This document shows, piece after piece, positions 17,364 through 25,264 of a DNA stretch of 64,000 nucleotides. Made by a program: the position numbers and the translations under genes. The notes under the pieces were generated by a model. The model ran no database searches. It worked only from the letters and a program-made list of their open reading frames with translations, and was not told the origin of the DNA. The stretch comes from an uncultured Clostridia bacterium (lineage in GTDB: Bacteria > Bacillota > Clostridia > Oscillospirales > Ruminococcaceae). The first letter of the stretch is position 1, and each line of letters begins with the position of its first letter. The stretch is from assembly GCA_945876755.1 (NCBI GenBank), contig CAMCPM010000007.1, forward strand, positions 1 to 64,000. The letters are read 5' to 3'.

Positions 17364-17392
17364 AGTATAACACCATTATACCTGCTTGTCAA
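17364..17392 (-). promoter_or_regulatory. Promoter of rpsF-ssb-rpsR
   Basis: On the minus strand TTGACA and TATACT are 17 bp apart, giving a leader of about 50 bases before rpsF. Confidence 0.85.
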
Positions 17393-17489
17393 GAACAAAT
17401 TTTCATTTTTACAAATTTAGTGCAATTTTTGGTCAACTCATATTTTAAAGGAAGAAAAAAGTCGGCCCTAATTGTCTGATATCACAAAT

Positions 17490-17663
17490 AATACTAATTC
17501 CTAATCTCCTTATATACAACGTCTATAAGGAGATTAGCCTAAAAGGCGGCAAGTCAAAACCTGTGGTTTTGACGGAATTAGTATTGAACGGCTTTCTTGC
17601 GGCTTCGCCGCACCCACCGCAAAGCGGTGGAATCAACCTATAGACTTTGTCTATAGGTTGATT
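17490..17663. repeat. Compound hairpin array at the edge of the phage-like module
   Basis: Six perfect inverted repeats are packed into 174 bases. An outer 11-bp pair (17490-17500 with 17575-17585) encloses a 14-bp stem (17501-17514 with 17524-17537) and a 9-bp stem (17553-17561 with 17565-17573), forming a closed junction. Then come TGCGGC/GCCGCA (17598-17612), CCACCGC/GCGGTGG (17614-17630) and a 15-bp stem (17631-17645 with 17649-17663). No stem is followed by a T-run on either strand, so simple termination does not explain it. It fills the gap between rpsF and the last phage gene. Confidence 0.85.
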
Positions 17664-17680
17664 AAGAAATAGTATAAAAG

Positions 17681-18598
17681 CTAAATATTGCAGTACCTGT
17701 CATAATAACAGCTTACCTTTGTAAAGATACCCTTTTTAGCGTTTCCACATATGTCCAGAGCGGATATCTCCGCTTCCGTGCCGTCGGGAAAAACCACTCT
17801 GTCCCTCAGCTCCTCCCCGGAATATCCAAGATAGCTCAGGAACCTGCTCACGCACCCTCTCTCCGTAAAGTTCAGACGGTACTGCAAGCCCATGTCGTCC
17901 AGCGCAGTAAACTGCTTGTCATAGGCAACATACTTGTGACGGATTATCCCTCTCGCCGCTGCAAAGCCGTCGGTGTAGTTATAGCTGTACGAATCATTTA
18001 CGTCCTTCATGTGATAATGGCTGACGATTTTCGAGTAATCTCCCGTGCTGCCCTCCTCAAAAATTTTTGACGGAGAGACCGTCATAAGCTGCTCCTTTGG
18101 CGTAAGCCTTATCTCGTTCACCTCTCCGATATAGGGGTAATCGCCGTGCAGAGTCAGCGACAGACTCACAACAGCCGACCACTGACTGTCATGCTCCTTG
18201 ACGTAAATATACCGCACCGTATCGGAGCTATCCTGCCACGTCACATTGGGAACTATCATCTTTTCGCTCATAAGCTTGTTCAGCGAAAGCATCGTCAGCA
18301 GCCCCGGCGCAAGCTCATTCTGAGCAAGCATAGAGGAAAACCCTCTTGAAGATATCCTCATTACAGTTTTCCCGCCGCTTTTGGTAACGGAAAGATCATC
18401 CATGATCCCATTGTGAATGACTTTTCCGTCAATTTCAAACCGTACCTCAACCACGTCCAAAATAAAATCATCGGCAAGAGCAGTAACGGTAAGACTGCTG
18501 TACGGCGTGTACCTTTCCTTTCTGCACCTGAAACCGATAAGCCTGTCCGTCTCAAAAACACTGCCGTCTATCATTTTAAGCTTCAGCAAAGCACTCAT
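17681..18598 (-). CDS. Phage tail hub-like protein
   Basis: Protein of 305 residues. The N-terminal part (RKERYTPYSSLTVTAL, then EVRFEIDGKVIHNGIMDDL and MRISSRGFSSMLAQNE) resembles the beta-barrel start of gpD/XkdQ-like tail hub proteins. The C-terminus has few landmarks. It would sit at the tail tip, yet no tail tube or tape measure gene precedes it, so the tail module may have been deleted. Its ATG overlaps the previous stop by four bases. Function is assigned from pattern only. Confidence 0.45.
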   Translation of the reverse strand: MSALLKLKMIDGSVFETDRLIGFRCRKERYTPYSSLTVTALADDFILDVVEVRFEIDGKVIHNGIMDDLSVTKSGGKTVMRISSRGFSSMLAQNELAPGLLTMLSLNKLMSEKMIVPNVTWQDSSDTVRYIYVKEHDSQWSAVVSLSLTLHGDYPYIGEVNEIRLTPKEQLMTVSPSKIFEEGSTGDYSKIVSHYHMKDVNDSYSYNYTDGFAAARGIIRHKYVAYDKQFTALDDMGLQYRLNFTERGCVSRFLSYLGYSGEELRDRVVFPDGTEAEISALDICGNAKKGIFTKVSCYYDRYCNI

Positions 18599-18969
18599 AC
18601 TTCCGTGCCTCCTAAAACAGAAGAAACAGCCGCCTCACAAGTGAATTCAACAGTAACTCTCTCCGAGCCGCCGCTTTTCCCCTCACATTTGTATGAGGTA
18701 AGCACAGCGTCCGTGAACTGCATTCCCCCGTAAATAAGGTCAAGAGCCGTACCATTACATAAAATTCCGTCAAGAATATCCGCACAGGGACTTTCGGCAG
18801 TACCGCAAAGCTTGACCCTGACTGCCTTTCCTCCGCCGTTGAAAAAGGAAACGCTGCCGTTTGAAAGCTGAGTTTCCCCTGCCGCCGCCGAGCGTGAAAA
18901 GGAGTATTCCTCAACGAAAATATTCACACCGCCGAACAGAGCAGAATTTTTATCAGCCGCAAATGTCAT
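18595..18969 (-). CDS. Small phage structural protein, unassigned
   Basis: About 124 residues, beta-rich by appearance, with an N-terminal segment typical of structural virion proteins (NIFVEEYSFSRS) and a Cys-containing middle. I recognise no family. The ATG at 18969 follows GGAGGT by six bases and is preferred over one seven codons earlier. It overlaps the gene in front by 17 bases and the tail-hub gene behind by 4, so the three are tightly coupled. A tail or head-tail joining role is inferred from position. Confidence 0.5.
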   Translation of the reverse strand: MTFAADKNSALFGGVNIFVEEYSFSRSAAAGETQLSNGSVSFFNGGGKAVRVKLCGTAESPCADILDGILCNGTALDLIYGGMQFTDAVLTSYKCEGKSGGSERVTVEFTCEAAVSSVLGGTEV

Positions 18970-19336
18970 AGCCGCACCTCCGAACGTCAAAAATTATCTC
19001 ACAGTATACCCTGTCGGACTTCACATCATAAAACGTCTCCGAAATCTCAACTCCGTAAATTTCCTCGCCGCAGCCCATCACCGCAGGAACAACGACCTTT
19101 TCGGCGGCATTCTGTATAACAGCGCCGTCAGCCCCGAAAGCCTGAACCGTCACACGCACCTGTACAAAAGCGTCCGAAACACCGTTTCTCAGCCTGTCCA
19201 GCTTTATTTTCTTTATCCCGGCGTAAGCGTAAAGCCTGCCCCTCGGCAGGTTATACCCCGTAACACGGCAGTATTCACGCTCACAATCAATACCTGCCGC
19301 AGTCACCGCCGAAATTATATTTGTAATAATGCTCAT
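18953..19336 (-). CDS. Phage head-tail or tail-completion-like protein
   Basis: 127 residues. Size, position after a connector-like gene and a pattern of alternating strands (RLYAYAGIKKIKLDRLRNG, VQVRVTVQAFG) suggest a tail terminator or tail-completion protein, but I see no diagnostic motif. GGAG precedes the ATG by seven bases, and the gap to the gene before is four bases. Confidence 0.4.
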   Translation of the reverse strand: MSIITNIISAVTAAGIDCEREYCRVTGYNLPRGRLYAYAGIKKIKLDRLRNGVSDAFVQVRVTVQAFGADGAVIQNAAEKVVVPAVMGCGEEIYGVEISETFYDVKSDRVYCEIIFDVRRCGYDICG

Positions 19337-19340
19337 GCCG

Positions 19341-19700
19341 TCACTCCATTCTTAAAAAGAGAAACCCGTCATCACGGATAATTCCCACGCAAAGCGCCTC
19401 ATAACCCTTGTAAAGCTCACGGGCATAAGCAAGACGTGAGGAATATTCCGCTTCCTGAGGAACAGCCCCCGTTTTTGTCAGAACAATACGTTCCCTCGCC
19501 GCCTTTATTTCCAGCACCCTGCAAAGAGTCTCCGCCGCCGCAAGATAGTAAAGACGTGGGTCGGCATTATTTTCATCGCCGAGTATTCTGCCCGAGGTGT
19601 ACTCCGCCGCAAGCTCCGCAACGGGAACAAAGCTGTCAGCGTCCTCACCATCATAAAAAAGCCTGAAAACCGAAAATACCCTGTCAACATCAAGTACCAT
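19341..19700 (-). CDS. Phage head-tail connector-like protein
   Basis: 119 residues, mostly helical, with a central helix pair (YYLAAAETLCRVLEIKAARERI) like small gp6-type adaptor proteins that dock on the portal. It is the first gene after the intergenic repeat at 19725-19870, preceded by AAAGGAG. Assignment rests on size, order and helical pattern. Confidence 0.4.
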   Translation of the reverse strand: MVLDVDRVFSVFRLFYDGEDADSFVPVAELAAEYTSGRILGDENNADPRLYYLAAAETLCRVLEIKAARERIVLTKTGAVPQEAEYSSRLAYARELYKGYEALCVGIIRDDGFLFLRME

Positions 19701-19724
19701 AAAATACTCCTTTCATTTATAATG

Positions 19725-19870
19725 TAGGGGCGGATTAAGAGCAGTACCAATAAAGAGGTTTTACCGGTACCGAGCCACCGACTTTGAGCATTTCGCTAAT
19801 TAACTAACGAAATGGCAAAGGGGGCACCCCTTAGGGCAGTGCCAATAAAGAGGTCACCCCTTCCGCCCCA
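19725..19870. repeat. Intergenic mini-element inside the phage module
   Basis: A stretch bounded by AGGGGCGGA and TCCGCCCC in inverted orientation. It contains a direct repeat, CAGTRCCAATAAAGAGGT (19742-19759 and 19837-19854), and a palindrome CATTTCG…CGAAATG between them. GGTACCGAGCC resembles words in the left-edge repeat at 189-374. It separates the protease-like and connector-like genes. Confidence 0.6.
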
Positions 19871-19876
19871 GAATAT

Positions 19877-20644
19877 TTATTTCATCATATACTCCTCACA
19901 GCTTCCGACATTTTTCCCTGCCGAAAGAGAGTGGCACAGCTCCTCCAACTCACAGTCGGAAAGCTTGTCCTTAACGCTGTCAAAAATCTTTTTTGCATAG
20001 CCGTCGGGATTTTTAAGAACAAGCGCACGAATGACCCTCGCCTCAGCATCGGCACGACCTTCGGAACATTCCTCTCCGCCAAATCTTTTTGTTACTCCTG
20101 CACAGACCTGAGCAGGCACAGCCACAAAGCTCCACTCATAAGCGTCGGAAATGTCCTCTAAAGTAAAAAAGCATTTTTTGCCGTCATAAGTCCTGCCCTT
20201 AACGTGACGGCACGCCTTGACGCGCCTGTCAGCACCGCATACCGAGCATACCTGACGATTCGATGAGCATGAAACGGATACTTCCTTTTTGATTCCACCG
20301 TCAATTTCACGGATAAGGTCAGCGTTGGACTCCGTCCGCACCATGTAAGCATAGCCTTTAAGATAAGCGTACTTCTCCCCGACGGAGTTTTCACGTTCTT
20401 CCTCAATGACTTCGGTCATAAAAAGCCGTGCGGTCTGATTTCCGCCCTTGGGGTCGTGGTCGAAGATTCCCGTAACGCCGATAAACTTTTCCGCCATCTC
20501 ATCAAGGGACTTCCGTGAAAAACGCTCGTTGTCACGGTCAACCTCGTTATCGCAGAGCGTAACGGTAAAAATGTAAACTTCGTCCGCCGAAAGCTCACGT
20601 CTGGTAAATCTGTTCAGCTGTTCAAGCAGCATATCATCGTTCAT
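19877..20644 (-). CDS. Phage prohead protease-like protein with a Cys/His cluster
   Basis: About 255 residues. The N-terminal half (CDNEVDRDNERFS, GIFDHDPKGGNQTARLF, then EIDGGIKKEVSVSCSS) matches a protein common in the head clusters of Firmicutes phages and resembles a prohead protease. A CSVCGADRRVKACRHVKG segment near residues 135-155 has the spacing of a zinc-binding knuckle. A helical C-terminal tail follows. In most phages the protease precedes the capsid gene; here it follows it. The ATG at 20644 is chosen over one four codons earlier that abuts the AAGGAG site. Confidence 0.6.
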   Translation of the reverse strand: MNDDMLLEQLNRFTRRELSADEVYIFTVTLCDNEVDRDNERFSRKSLDEMAEKFIGVTGIFDHDPKGGNQTARLFMTEVIEEERENSVGEKYAYLKGYAYMVRTESNADLIREIDGGIKKEVSVSCSSNRQVCSVCGADRRVKACRHVKGRTYDGKKCFFTLEDISDAYEWSFVAVPAQVCAGVTKRFGGEECSEGRADAEARVIRALVLKNPDGYAKKIFDSVKDKLSDCELEELCHSLSAGKNVGSCEEYMMK

Positions 20645-20686
20645 AGATATTATCATCTCCTTGTTTTGTGCATTACTATAATTAAA

Positions 20687-20705
20687 GGGCGGCGTTTAGC
20701 CGCCC
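20687..20705 (-). terminator. Weak terminator-like hairpin after the capsid gene
   Basis: GGGCGGC pairs with GCCGCCC around five bases, followed on the minus strand by only TTTAATT. It may lower expression of the genes after the capsid gene, or be another member of the local hairpin repeats (compare ACAACGC/GCGTTGT at about 20746-20762). Confidence 0.45.
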
Positions 20706-20785
20706 ATGCAAAATATTATAAGCCAATTTGTAGGGGACAAGTCAGACAACGCTTGCGTTGTTTTCGTCACGAAGCTTATTGTTTA

Positions 20786-21754
20786 TTACGCAATATTAAG
20801 TACCTTTACAGCGCTTGCGGAAATAACCGAGAAGCCTGCATTTACAGCCACAGCAGCAGCCTCGGAAAGCTTTGAGATAAGCTTGTCCACCTCAACAACT
20901 ACCTCTCCGCCGCGGATAAGTTCAAGAGCGCAGTTTCTGTCGATACCGATGATAACATCGTCGCCAACCGCAGAGGAAACAACTATCTCCGCACCGAAAG
21001 GAGTAACCATTCTTCCTGCTTCTGTGGAAATAGTCTTGTTCATCTCGTCAAATGCGAGGATCTTCGCCGCCACAGCAGGAGAGCATACAACAGCGTTCAT
21101 GTCGCATTCGGTAAAGCTGCCCCAGAAAGCCGCCAGCTCAGAGTAATTGAAAGTGCCGCCGACCATATCGGAAGCGACCACGCCGCTTGTAAGAGCAGTG
21201 ACCGCAGCACCCTCAACAGACTTTGCAAGCTTAGCGCCCACCGCACGGAGAGCAGCCGCAAAAACATCAAGTCTCTGCTGTCTGACAGCCTCGTAAGGAG
21301 CATTGATAAGTCTGCCGAACTTCTTGAGAGCAATAGGTGCAGATGTAAGAGTAATGCTGCTTTCGGGAAGAGCACCGCCCACGGCAGTTACAGTATCATA
21401 ACCGACCTCACCGTCCGAAAGCACGATACCGCGGCAGTCAATACCGTCAGCAACGCTTACAGCAGCGGTGATCTTGCCAAGACAACCGCTGTTAAGACCG
21501 CTTTCAACAGCACGTCTTACAAATTCGGGGAAGAGAAGAGCGCTTTCGGCAGACTGAAAGAACTTGTCCACCTTGTCGGCATTGATGCCCTTTACCTTGA
21601 TATCGAAGCGCTTGAGCTGGCGCTCGAAAGCGTCCATCTTGCGAAGCGCCTCTTCGGAGTAATTTGCTGAAGGGTCAAGAGCCTCCAGTGCCTGAGAAAA
21701 AGACTTGCCGGAAAGATCATAAAGACCCTTTTCAATTTTAATAGTATTGTACAT
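20786..21754 (-). CDS. Phage major capsid protein-like
   Basis: About 322 residues, the length expected for an HK97-fold capsid protein without a long scaffold. The start MYNTIKIEKGLYDL, the helical N-arm (about 20-60) and the sheet-rich C-terminal half with GRMVTPFGAEIVVSSAVGDD fit capsid proteins of Firmicutes siphophages. The ATG at 21754 is six bases after AAGGAAG; an upstream TTG touches the ribosome site. Lies between the portal and protease-like genes. Confidence 0.7.
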   Translation of the reverse strand: MYNTIKIEKGLYDLSGKSFSQALEALDPSANYSEEALRKMDAFERQLKRFDIKVKGINADKVDKFFQSAESALLFPEFVRRAVESGLNSGCLGKITAAVSVADGIDCRGIVLSDGEVGYDTVTAVGGALPESSITLTSAPIALKKFGRLINAPYEAVRQQRLDVFAAALRAVGAKLAKSVEGAAVTALTSGVVASDMVGGTFNYSELAAFWGSFTECDMNAVVCSPAVAAKILAFDEMNKTISTEAGRMVTPFGAEIVVSSAVGDDVIIGIDRNCALELIRGGEVVVEVDKLISKLSEAAAVAVNAGFSVISASAVKVLNIA

Positions 21755-21838
21755 ATGCAACTTCCTTTCAAAAATAAATCATTGTATAGGACGTTTTTTC
21801 GTCCCGTAAATTTTGATTTGTTAATACGAATAAACCTT

Positions 21839-21959
21839 CCGACGTTTTACGGTTTTGCGAAGCAAAATTTCTCTCTGTCATGACAGTCACGACAGATGAG
21901 AAAAGTAAAACTCGGAAACAAATGCGTCAGCATTTGTTTTAATTACGCATTACGAATTA
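21839..21959 (-). repeat. Mosaic palindrome repeat, copy A, starting at the portal stop codon
   Basis: Read in the portal gene direction it starts at the TAA stop (TAATTCGTAATGCGTAATT), then has stem 2 (AAACAAATGC with GCATTTGTTT, 21916-21939), then stem 1 (CCGAGTTTT with AAAACGTCGG; outer arms 21839-21848 and 21907-21915) enclosing further hairpins (TTTTGC/GCAAAA and CTGTCATGACAG). The linkers match copies B (23241-23342) and C (52219-52299), while the stem sequences differ. Confidence 0.85.
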
Positions 21960-23132
21960 AGCATTCAGAATTAAATCAAGCTCCCGCTCGATCTTTGCCG
22001 CCTGAGCGTTATGCAGTCTTGCCTGAGCAAGCACAGCCTCATCCTGAAGATTAATGTTGTCCCACTCAACAGAGACCGTACCGCCTCCGCCCAGAAGCGC
22101 AAGATACGTCTCGCATACCTGCCTTATAACGGGAGTAAGCTGCCTGCGGTAATACTCCAGCTCCGAGGTAAGAATATCCACCTGCTGCGTAGACATTCTC
22201 TCGGTAGACGACCAAGTAAGACCCAGCAGAAACGGCGGAACGGAAAGCTTTGCAACTATCTGTTCCAACAGCTGTCTGACAGGTATCTCCGTGTCAATGA
22301 CCTGATTGTCCGCACCGATGACCTTTATGCCCACATCGCCCACAGCAACAAAATCTCTCACCTCGCCGCAGCGCATGGCGTTCATACCCTCGCTCCATTC
22401 CTTGGCTATCTGCTGAGCGCGTTCCTTGGCGAAAGCCATCTCGCTGCTGTCGGAAGGCTTGTAAGTAACAGCATAGCGTACATTCCCCACACGGTCGAAA
22501 TTCTGACCGATACATTCATAAATGCGCATAAGCACCGCCGAAATGCAGGGCAGACCTCTGAGTATCGACTGCCCGTCGGGATTTTTCGCCGTAGGATTAA
22601 GAGCGCCGTAAACCACAAACTGAGGATACTGTACAGCGTGCCACTCCTCGTCGTCACCGAGCATAAAATATCTTCTGTCGCAGGGATTTGCCCCTGCACG
22701 GCAGCAGAAACGGTTCACATTGAGCGCCGCAAGACCCTCAATATCCCCCGTCTGACTGTTTACGATAATTTCGCCTGCCGCCGAACCGTAGGTGAGCAGA
22801 CTGTCCAGAAAAGCGTCAGTAAACGCATAAAGGGACCTGCCGCCGACGCCGACGGGAACTTCATCGACAAATCTGTCCATCTCCTCCTGCAAACGCTCAT
22901 CGGAGCAAATTACCCTGTAACTGCCGGTCAGCCTGATAATTTTCTGCAAAGCCGCGTCCACAACAGGCACCGAGTACCGCAGATTGTCATAAAGCTGACG
23001 TTCATTCACACCGCCTGGCTGTAAAGTGAATAAATTTACACCTTTTTCGGTAAATCTTCCGCTTGAAACAGCATTGCATTCCGCAGGAACGATATCAGCG
23101 CTGCGGCTCAAAAGCTTTTTAATAATGTTCAT
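21957..23132 (-). CDS. Phage portal protein
   Basis: 391 residues, the ring protein through which DNA enters the capsid. Landmarks are VVDAALQKIIRLTGSY in the N-terminal part, the mixed stem region PPFLLGLTWSS, and a C-terminal helix (LQDEAVLAQARLHNAQAAKIE). Starts ATG after AAGGAG. Its stop codon is the first base triplet of the mosaic repeat copy A, so the last residues may have been set by insertion of the repeat. Confidence 0.85.
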   Translation of the reverse strand: MNIIKKLLSRSADIVPAECNAVSSGRFTEKGVNLFTLQPGGVNERQLYDNLRYSVPVVDAALQKIIRLTGSYRVICSDERLQEEMDRFVDEVPVGVGGRSLYAFTDAFLDSLLTYGSAAGEIIVNSQTGDIEGLAALNVNRFCCRAGANPCDRRYFMLGDDEEWHAVQYPQFVVYGALNPTAKNPDGQSILRGLPCISAVLMRIYECIGQNFDRVGNVRYAVTYKPSDSSEMAFAKERAQQIAKEWSEGMNAMRCGEVRDFVAVGDVGIKVIGADNQVIDTEIPVRQLLEQIVAKLSVPPFLLGLTWSSTERMSTQQVDILTSELEYYRRQLTPVIRQVCETYLALLGGGGTVSVEWDNINLQDEAVLAQARLHNAQAAKIERELDLILNA

Positions 23133-23240
23133 CTGAATTCTCCTTTTTTAAAATGGTAAATTTGCGGCTCGGTAATACTGATTTGCCGACCCAAACAAAT
23201 ACGTCAGCATTTGTTTTAACTTGCCGACCCACACAACCTC

Positions 23241-23342
23241 CCGACGTTTTACGGTTTTGCGAAGCAAAATTTCTCACGGAGTGAGAAAAGTAAAACTCGG
23301 AAACAACCGCTTGCGGTTGTTTTAATTCCGCATTACGAATTA
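23241..23342 (-). repeat. Mosaic palindrome repeat, copy B, starting at the TerL stop codon
   Basis: Same plan as copy A. From the terminase TAA come TAATTCGTAATGCGGAATT, then stem 2 AAACAACCGC/GCGGTTGTTT (23301-23322), then stem 1 CCGACGTTTT/AAAACTCGG (23241-23250 and 23292-23300) enclosing TTTTGCGAAGCAAAA and TTTCTCA/TGAGAAA. A partial further copy (AAACAAATACGTCAGCATTTGTTTT and GCCGACCCA words) lies at about 23160-23235. Confidence 0.85.
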
Positions 23343-24608
23343 TCTCTTCACCGCCCCTGCCCAGAAGCCGCCCTCCGAGCCTTGAAAAAACGAGCTTGTG
23401 ACGAAATACCTCATGTCGTCCATGGCATGGTCGTTTTCCTTAACGGGAACATCACCGCCGCGGCTCTCGTCCCAGCGGTATAAAGAAAACTCCCTCAGAA
23501 TATCCGCGCAGCATTCGGCGAACATTATCCTGCCGTCCCGTAAAGCGTCGGAACAGCGCCTGATGCCCGAAACAACATCATTTTTTGCCGCAATAACGGG
23601 AAACTCGCCGTGCCGTCTTATGCACTCAATAAACGAAGCCGCCGACGGGTCAACGATAACGCCGTCCACCGTCCTGCCGCCTATAAGCTTACGAAGCCCC
23701 TCGTAGTGCTCCTCATCGGTACGGGATATACCCTCCCGTTTCGAACTGTAATAGTATTCGTCAATTCTGTACCAGGTTTCTCCGCATTTGCCCCACAGCC
23801 CGAAGGACGAAGGATTCACCGTGCCGTAATCGCAGGAGACCGCAAACCGTTCAAACTGTTCTGGAAGCGTTTTTGCAATGTGCCTTTTTTCGGAGAACAT
23901 CGGATAAACAAGGCCCTCCGCCGCCACCCATTTCCCGAGAACGAACCTGTCGTAAAATATCCCCGAGTAAAGCCGCCTGTACCTTTCCCTCACCTCGTCC
24001 GAAAGAGAAGGGTTGTCGTCCATGGTAAAGTGCAGATACAAAGCGTTTTTCTCACGAGCTTTCAGTATCCATTCACGGTAAAACCAGTGGTACGGATAAG
24101 ATGGATTGCAGATGAACCACAGCTTCGAGCCGTCCACCGAGCATCTTGCCAAAGCCTGCTCCACAAAGGAACGGGGCATAAGCACCACCTCGTCCAGAAG
24201 CACTCCGCAAAGGGTAATACCCTGAATAAGCGCCGCAGAACCTTCATCCCTGCCGCCGAAGAAATAGAAGCGGTTCGTCCTGCCCCCTGCGGAAATATCC
24301 GCATAAGAGCCGCTGACCTTTTCAACGCAGGAAAACCCGAGTCCCCTTAAAGCGGAAAGCAGCGGCGCCGCAACATTTCTTTTCAGCGAAGTAACCGTCT
24401 TGCCGCAAACGGCAAAAACGCCGCCGTTAAAATTCGCCATAGCCCACGCCGCAAATGATATGGACATACAAAGAGTCTTACCGCTTCTGACAGCACCGTC
24501 GCAGATGACAGCGTCACAGTTTTTATAGCGTTCCGACCTCCACCATGTCAGAACAGTTTTCTGCTTTGGGGAAAAGCGTTTAAAATCAGCCAGACAAAAC
24601 ACCTCCAA
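23340..24608 (-). CDS. Phage terminase large subunit
   Basis: 422 residues; the motor ATPase and nuclease that packages DNA. ATPase: Walker A GAVRSGKT (about 39-46), Walker B CGVLLDEV (about 133-140), coupling motif FICNPSYPYHWF. RNase H-like nuclease: DYGTVNPSSFGLW, VIVDPSAASF and a late Asp pair in DHAMDDMRYF. All key residues are present. Resembles the PBSX/phage terminase_3 family. The start is unclear: the TTG at 24608 has no ribosome site, whereas GGAGG lies eight bases before an in-frame CTG at 24593. Confidence 0.92.
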   Translation of the reverse strand: MEVFCLADFKRFSPKQKTVLTWWRSERYKNCDAVICDGAVRSGKTLCMSISFAAWAMANFNGGVFAVCGKTVTSLKRNVAAPLLSALRGLGFSCVEKVSGSYADISAGGRTNRFYFFGGRDEGSAALIQGITLCGVLLDEVVLMPRSFVEQALARCSVDGSKLWFICNPSYPYHWFYREWILKAREKNALYLHFTMDDNPSLSDEVRERYRRLYSGIFYDRFVLGKWVAAEGLVYPMFSEKRHIAKTLPEQFERFAVSCDYGTVNPSSFGLWGKCGETWYRIDEYYYSSKREGISRTDEEHYEGLRKLIGGRTVDGVIVDPSAASFIECIRRHGEFPVIAAKNDVVSGIRRCSDALRDGRIMFAECCADILREFSLYRWDESRGGDVPVKENDHAMDDMRYFVTSSFFQGSEGGFWAGAVKR

Positions 24609-24633
24609 AATTCTTTACCATTCAAAGCGGGAA

Positions 24634-25116
24634 TTATTCTCCGCCCTTTTCAGCAGCGCTTCCGATAGCGTCGAAGAAGCTTTGGGCAAGACCGTCCACC
24701 GCCCTGCCGCTTTTTATCTCGTTGAGCTTTTCGATAGCCTTCAGCCTGTCGGCGAACTTCATCTCGCAAACGCCCTTGCCGACCTTCAGCTCGGTAACAT
24801 TATAAAGGTCGAGCCTGCGGATATCCTCATCGGAAAGCTCCTCGGGATTTGTCCTCGCCAGAATAGCCGCGTCGTTGATACGTCCGTTGATTATCCTGTC
24901 AAGGGACTCCTCCACAATGTCTCCGCCGAAATTTTTCACCGTAACAGCAAGGTCTGAAATAAACCCCAGTGCCTGAGGGTGTCTGAGTATCTTCATCCCC
25001 TCCTCATAAGCGGCAGAAGCAGGAATACCGCAGGCAGCGGCAGCCTCGGAAATATTTCTGCTTTTGAGGAAATGGCAAAGGAACTTTTTCTGTCTTTTCG
25101 TAAGATTTTCCGCCAC
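24634..25116 (-). CDS. Phage terminase small subunit
   Basis: 160 residues. The N-terminal helix-turn-helix (LTKRQKKFLCHFLKSRNISEAAAACGI) is the DNA-recognition domain of terminase_2-type small subunits; the C-terminal helix would bind the large subunit, whose gene follows after 25 bases. Starts GTG, seven bases after GGAGG. A 7-bp hairpin (GTAAAGC/GCTTTAC, 25133-25154) sits just before the ribosome site. No clear promoter is visible between here and the HD-GYP terminator. Confidence 0.88.
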   Translation of the reverse strand: MAENLTKRQKKFLCHFLKSRNISEAAAACGIPASAAYEEGMKILRHPQALGFISDLAVTVKNFGGDIVEESLDRIINGRINDAAILARTNPEELSDEDIRRLDLYNVTELKVGKGVCEMKFADRLKAIEKLNEIKSGRAVDGLAQSFFDAIGSAAEKGGE

Positions 25117-25178
25117 AAATTCACCTCCTACCGTAAAGCACGGCGGCGCTTTACATCAAAAGGCGTAAAAATAAAAAA

Positions 25179-25200
25179 AGTTGCACGCGAACGTGCAACT
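25179..25200 (-). terminator. Terminator of the HD-GYP transcript
   Basis: A perfect 9-bp stem (AGTTGCACG with CGTGCAACT) closed on the minus strand by the stable TTCG tetraloop and followed by seven T. It separates the signalling cluster from the phage module. Confidence 0.92.
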
Positions 25201-25264
25201 AAAGAAAAAATATTTTTAATTTTAAATAATAATCCGCACAATGCACAAAAGCAGCGTGCATTTA

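Larger units (their letters stand above)
17681..25116 (-). mobile_element. Phage-derived packaging and head module, incomplete
   Basis: Nine minus-strand genes run in phage order: terminase small subunit, large subunit, portal, capsid, protease-like, connector-like, two small head-tail-like proteins and a tail-hub-like protein. All frames are open. There is no integrase, repressor, replication gene, tail tube, tape measure, fibre, holin or endolysin, and no direct repeat I can identify as att sites. Host genes flank it directly (HD-GYP terminator on one side, rpsF on the other). Mosaic intergenic repeats have entered three of its gaps. It could be a decaying prophage, a satellite, or a domesticated particle operon. 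Confidence 0.8.

Noticed and set aside
22011-24350. Long plus-strand frames opposite the portal and terminase genes
   Set aside because: Composition mirrors the true genes and no domain or ribosome site is present.
17681-25116. Complete inducible prophage
   Set aside because: No integrase, repressor, replication, tape measure or lysis genes, and no attachment repeats were found.
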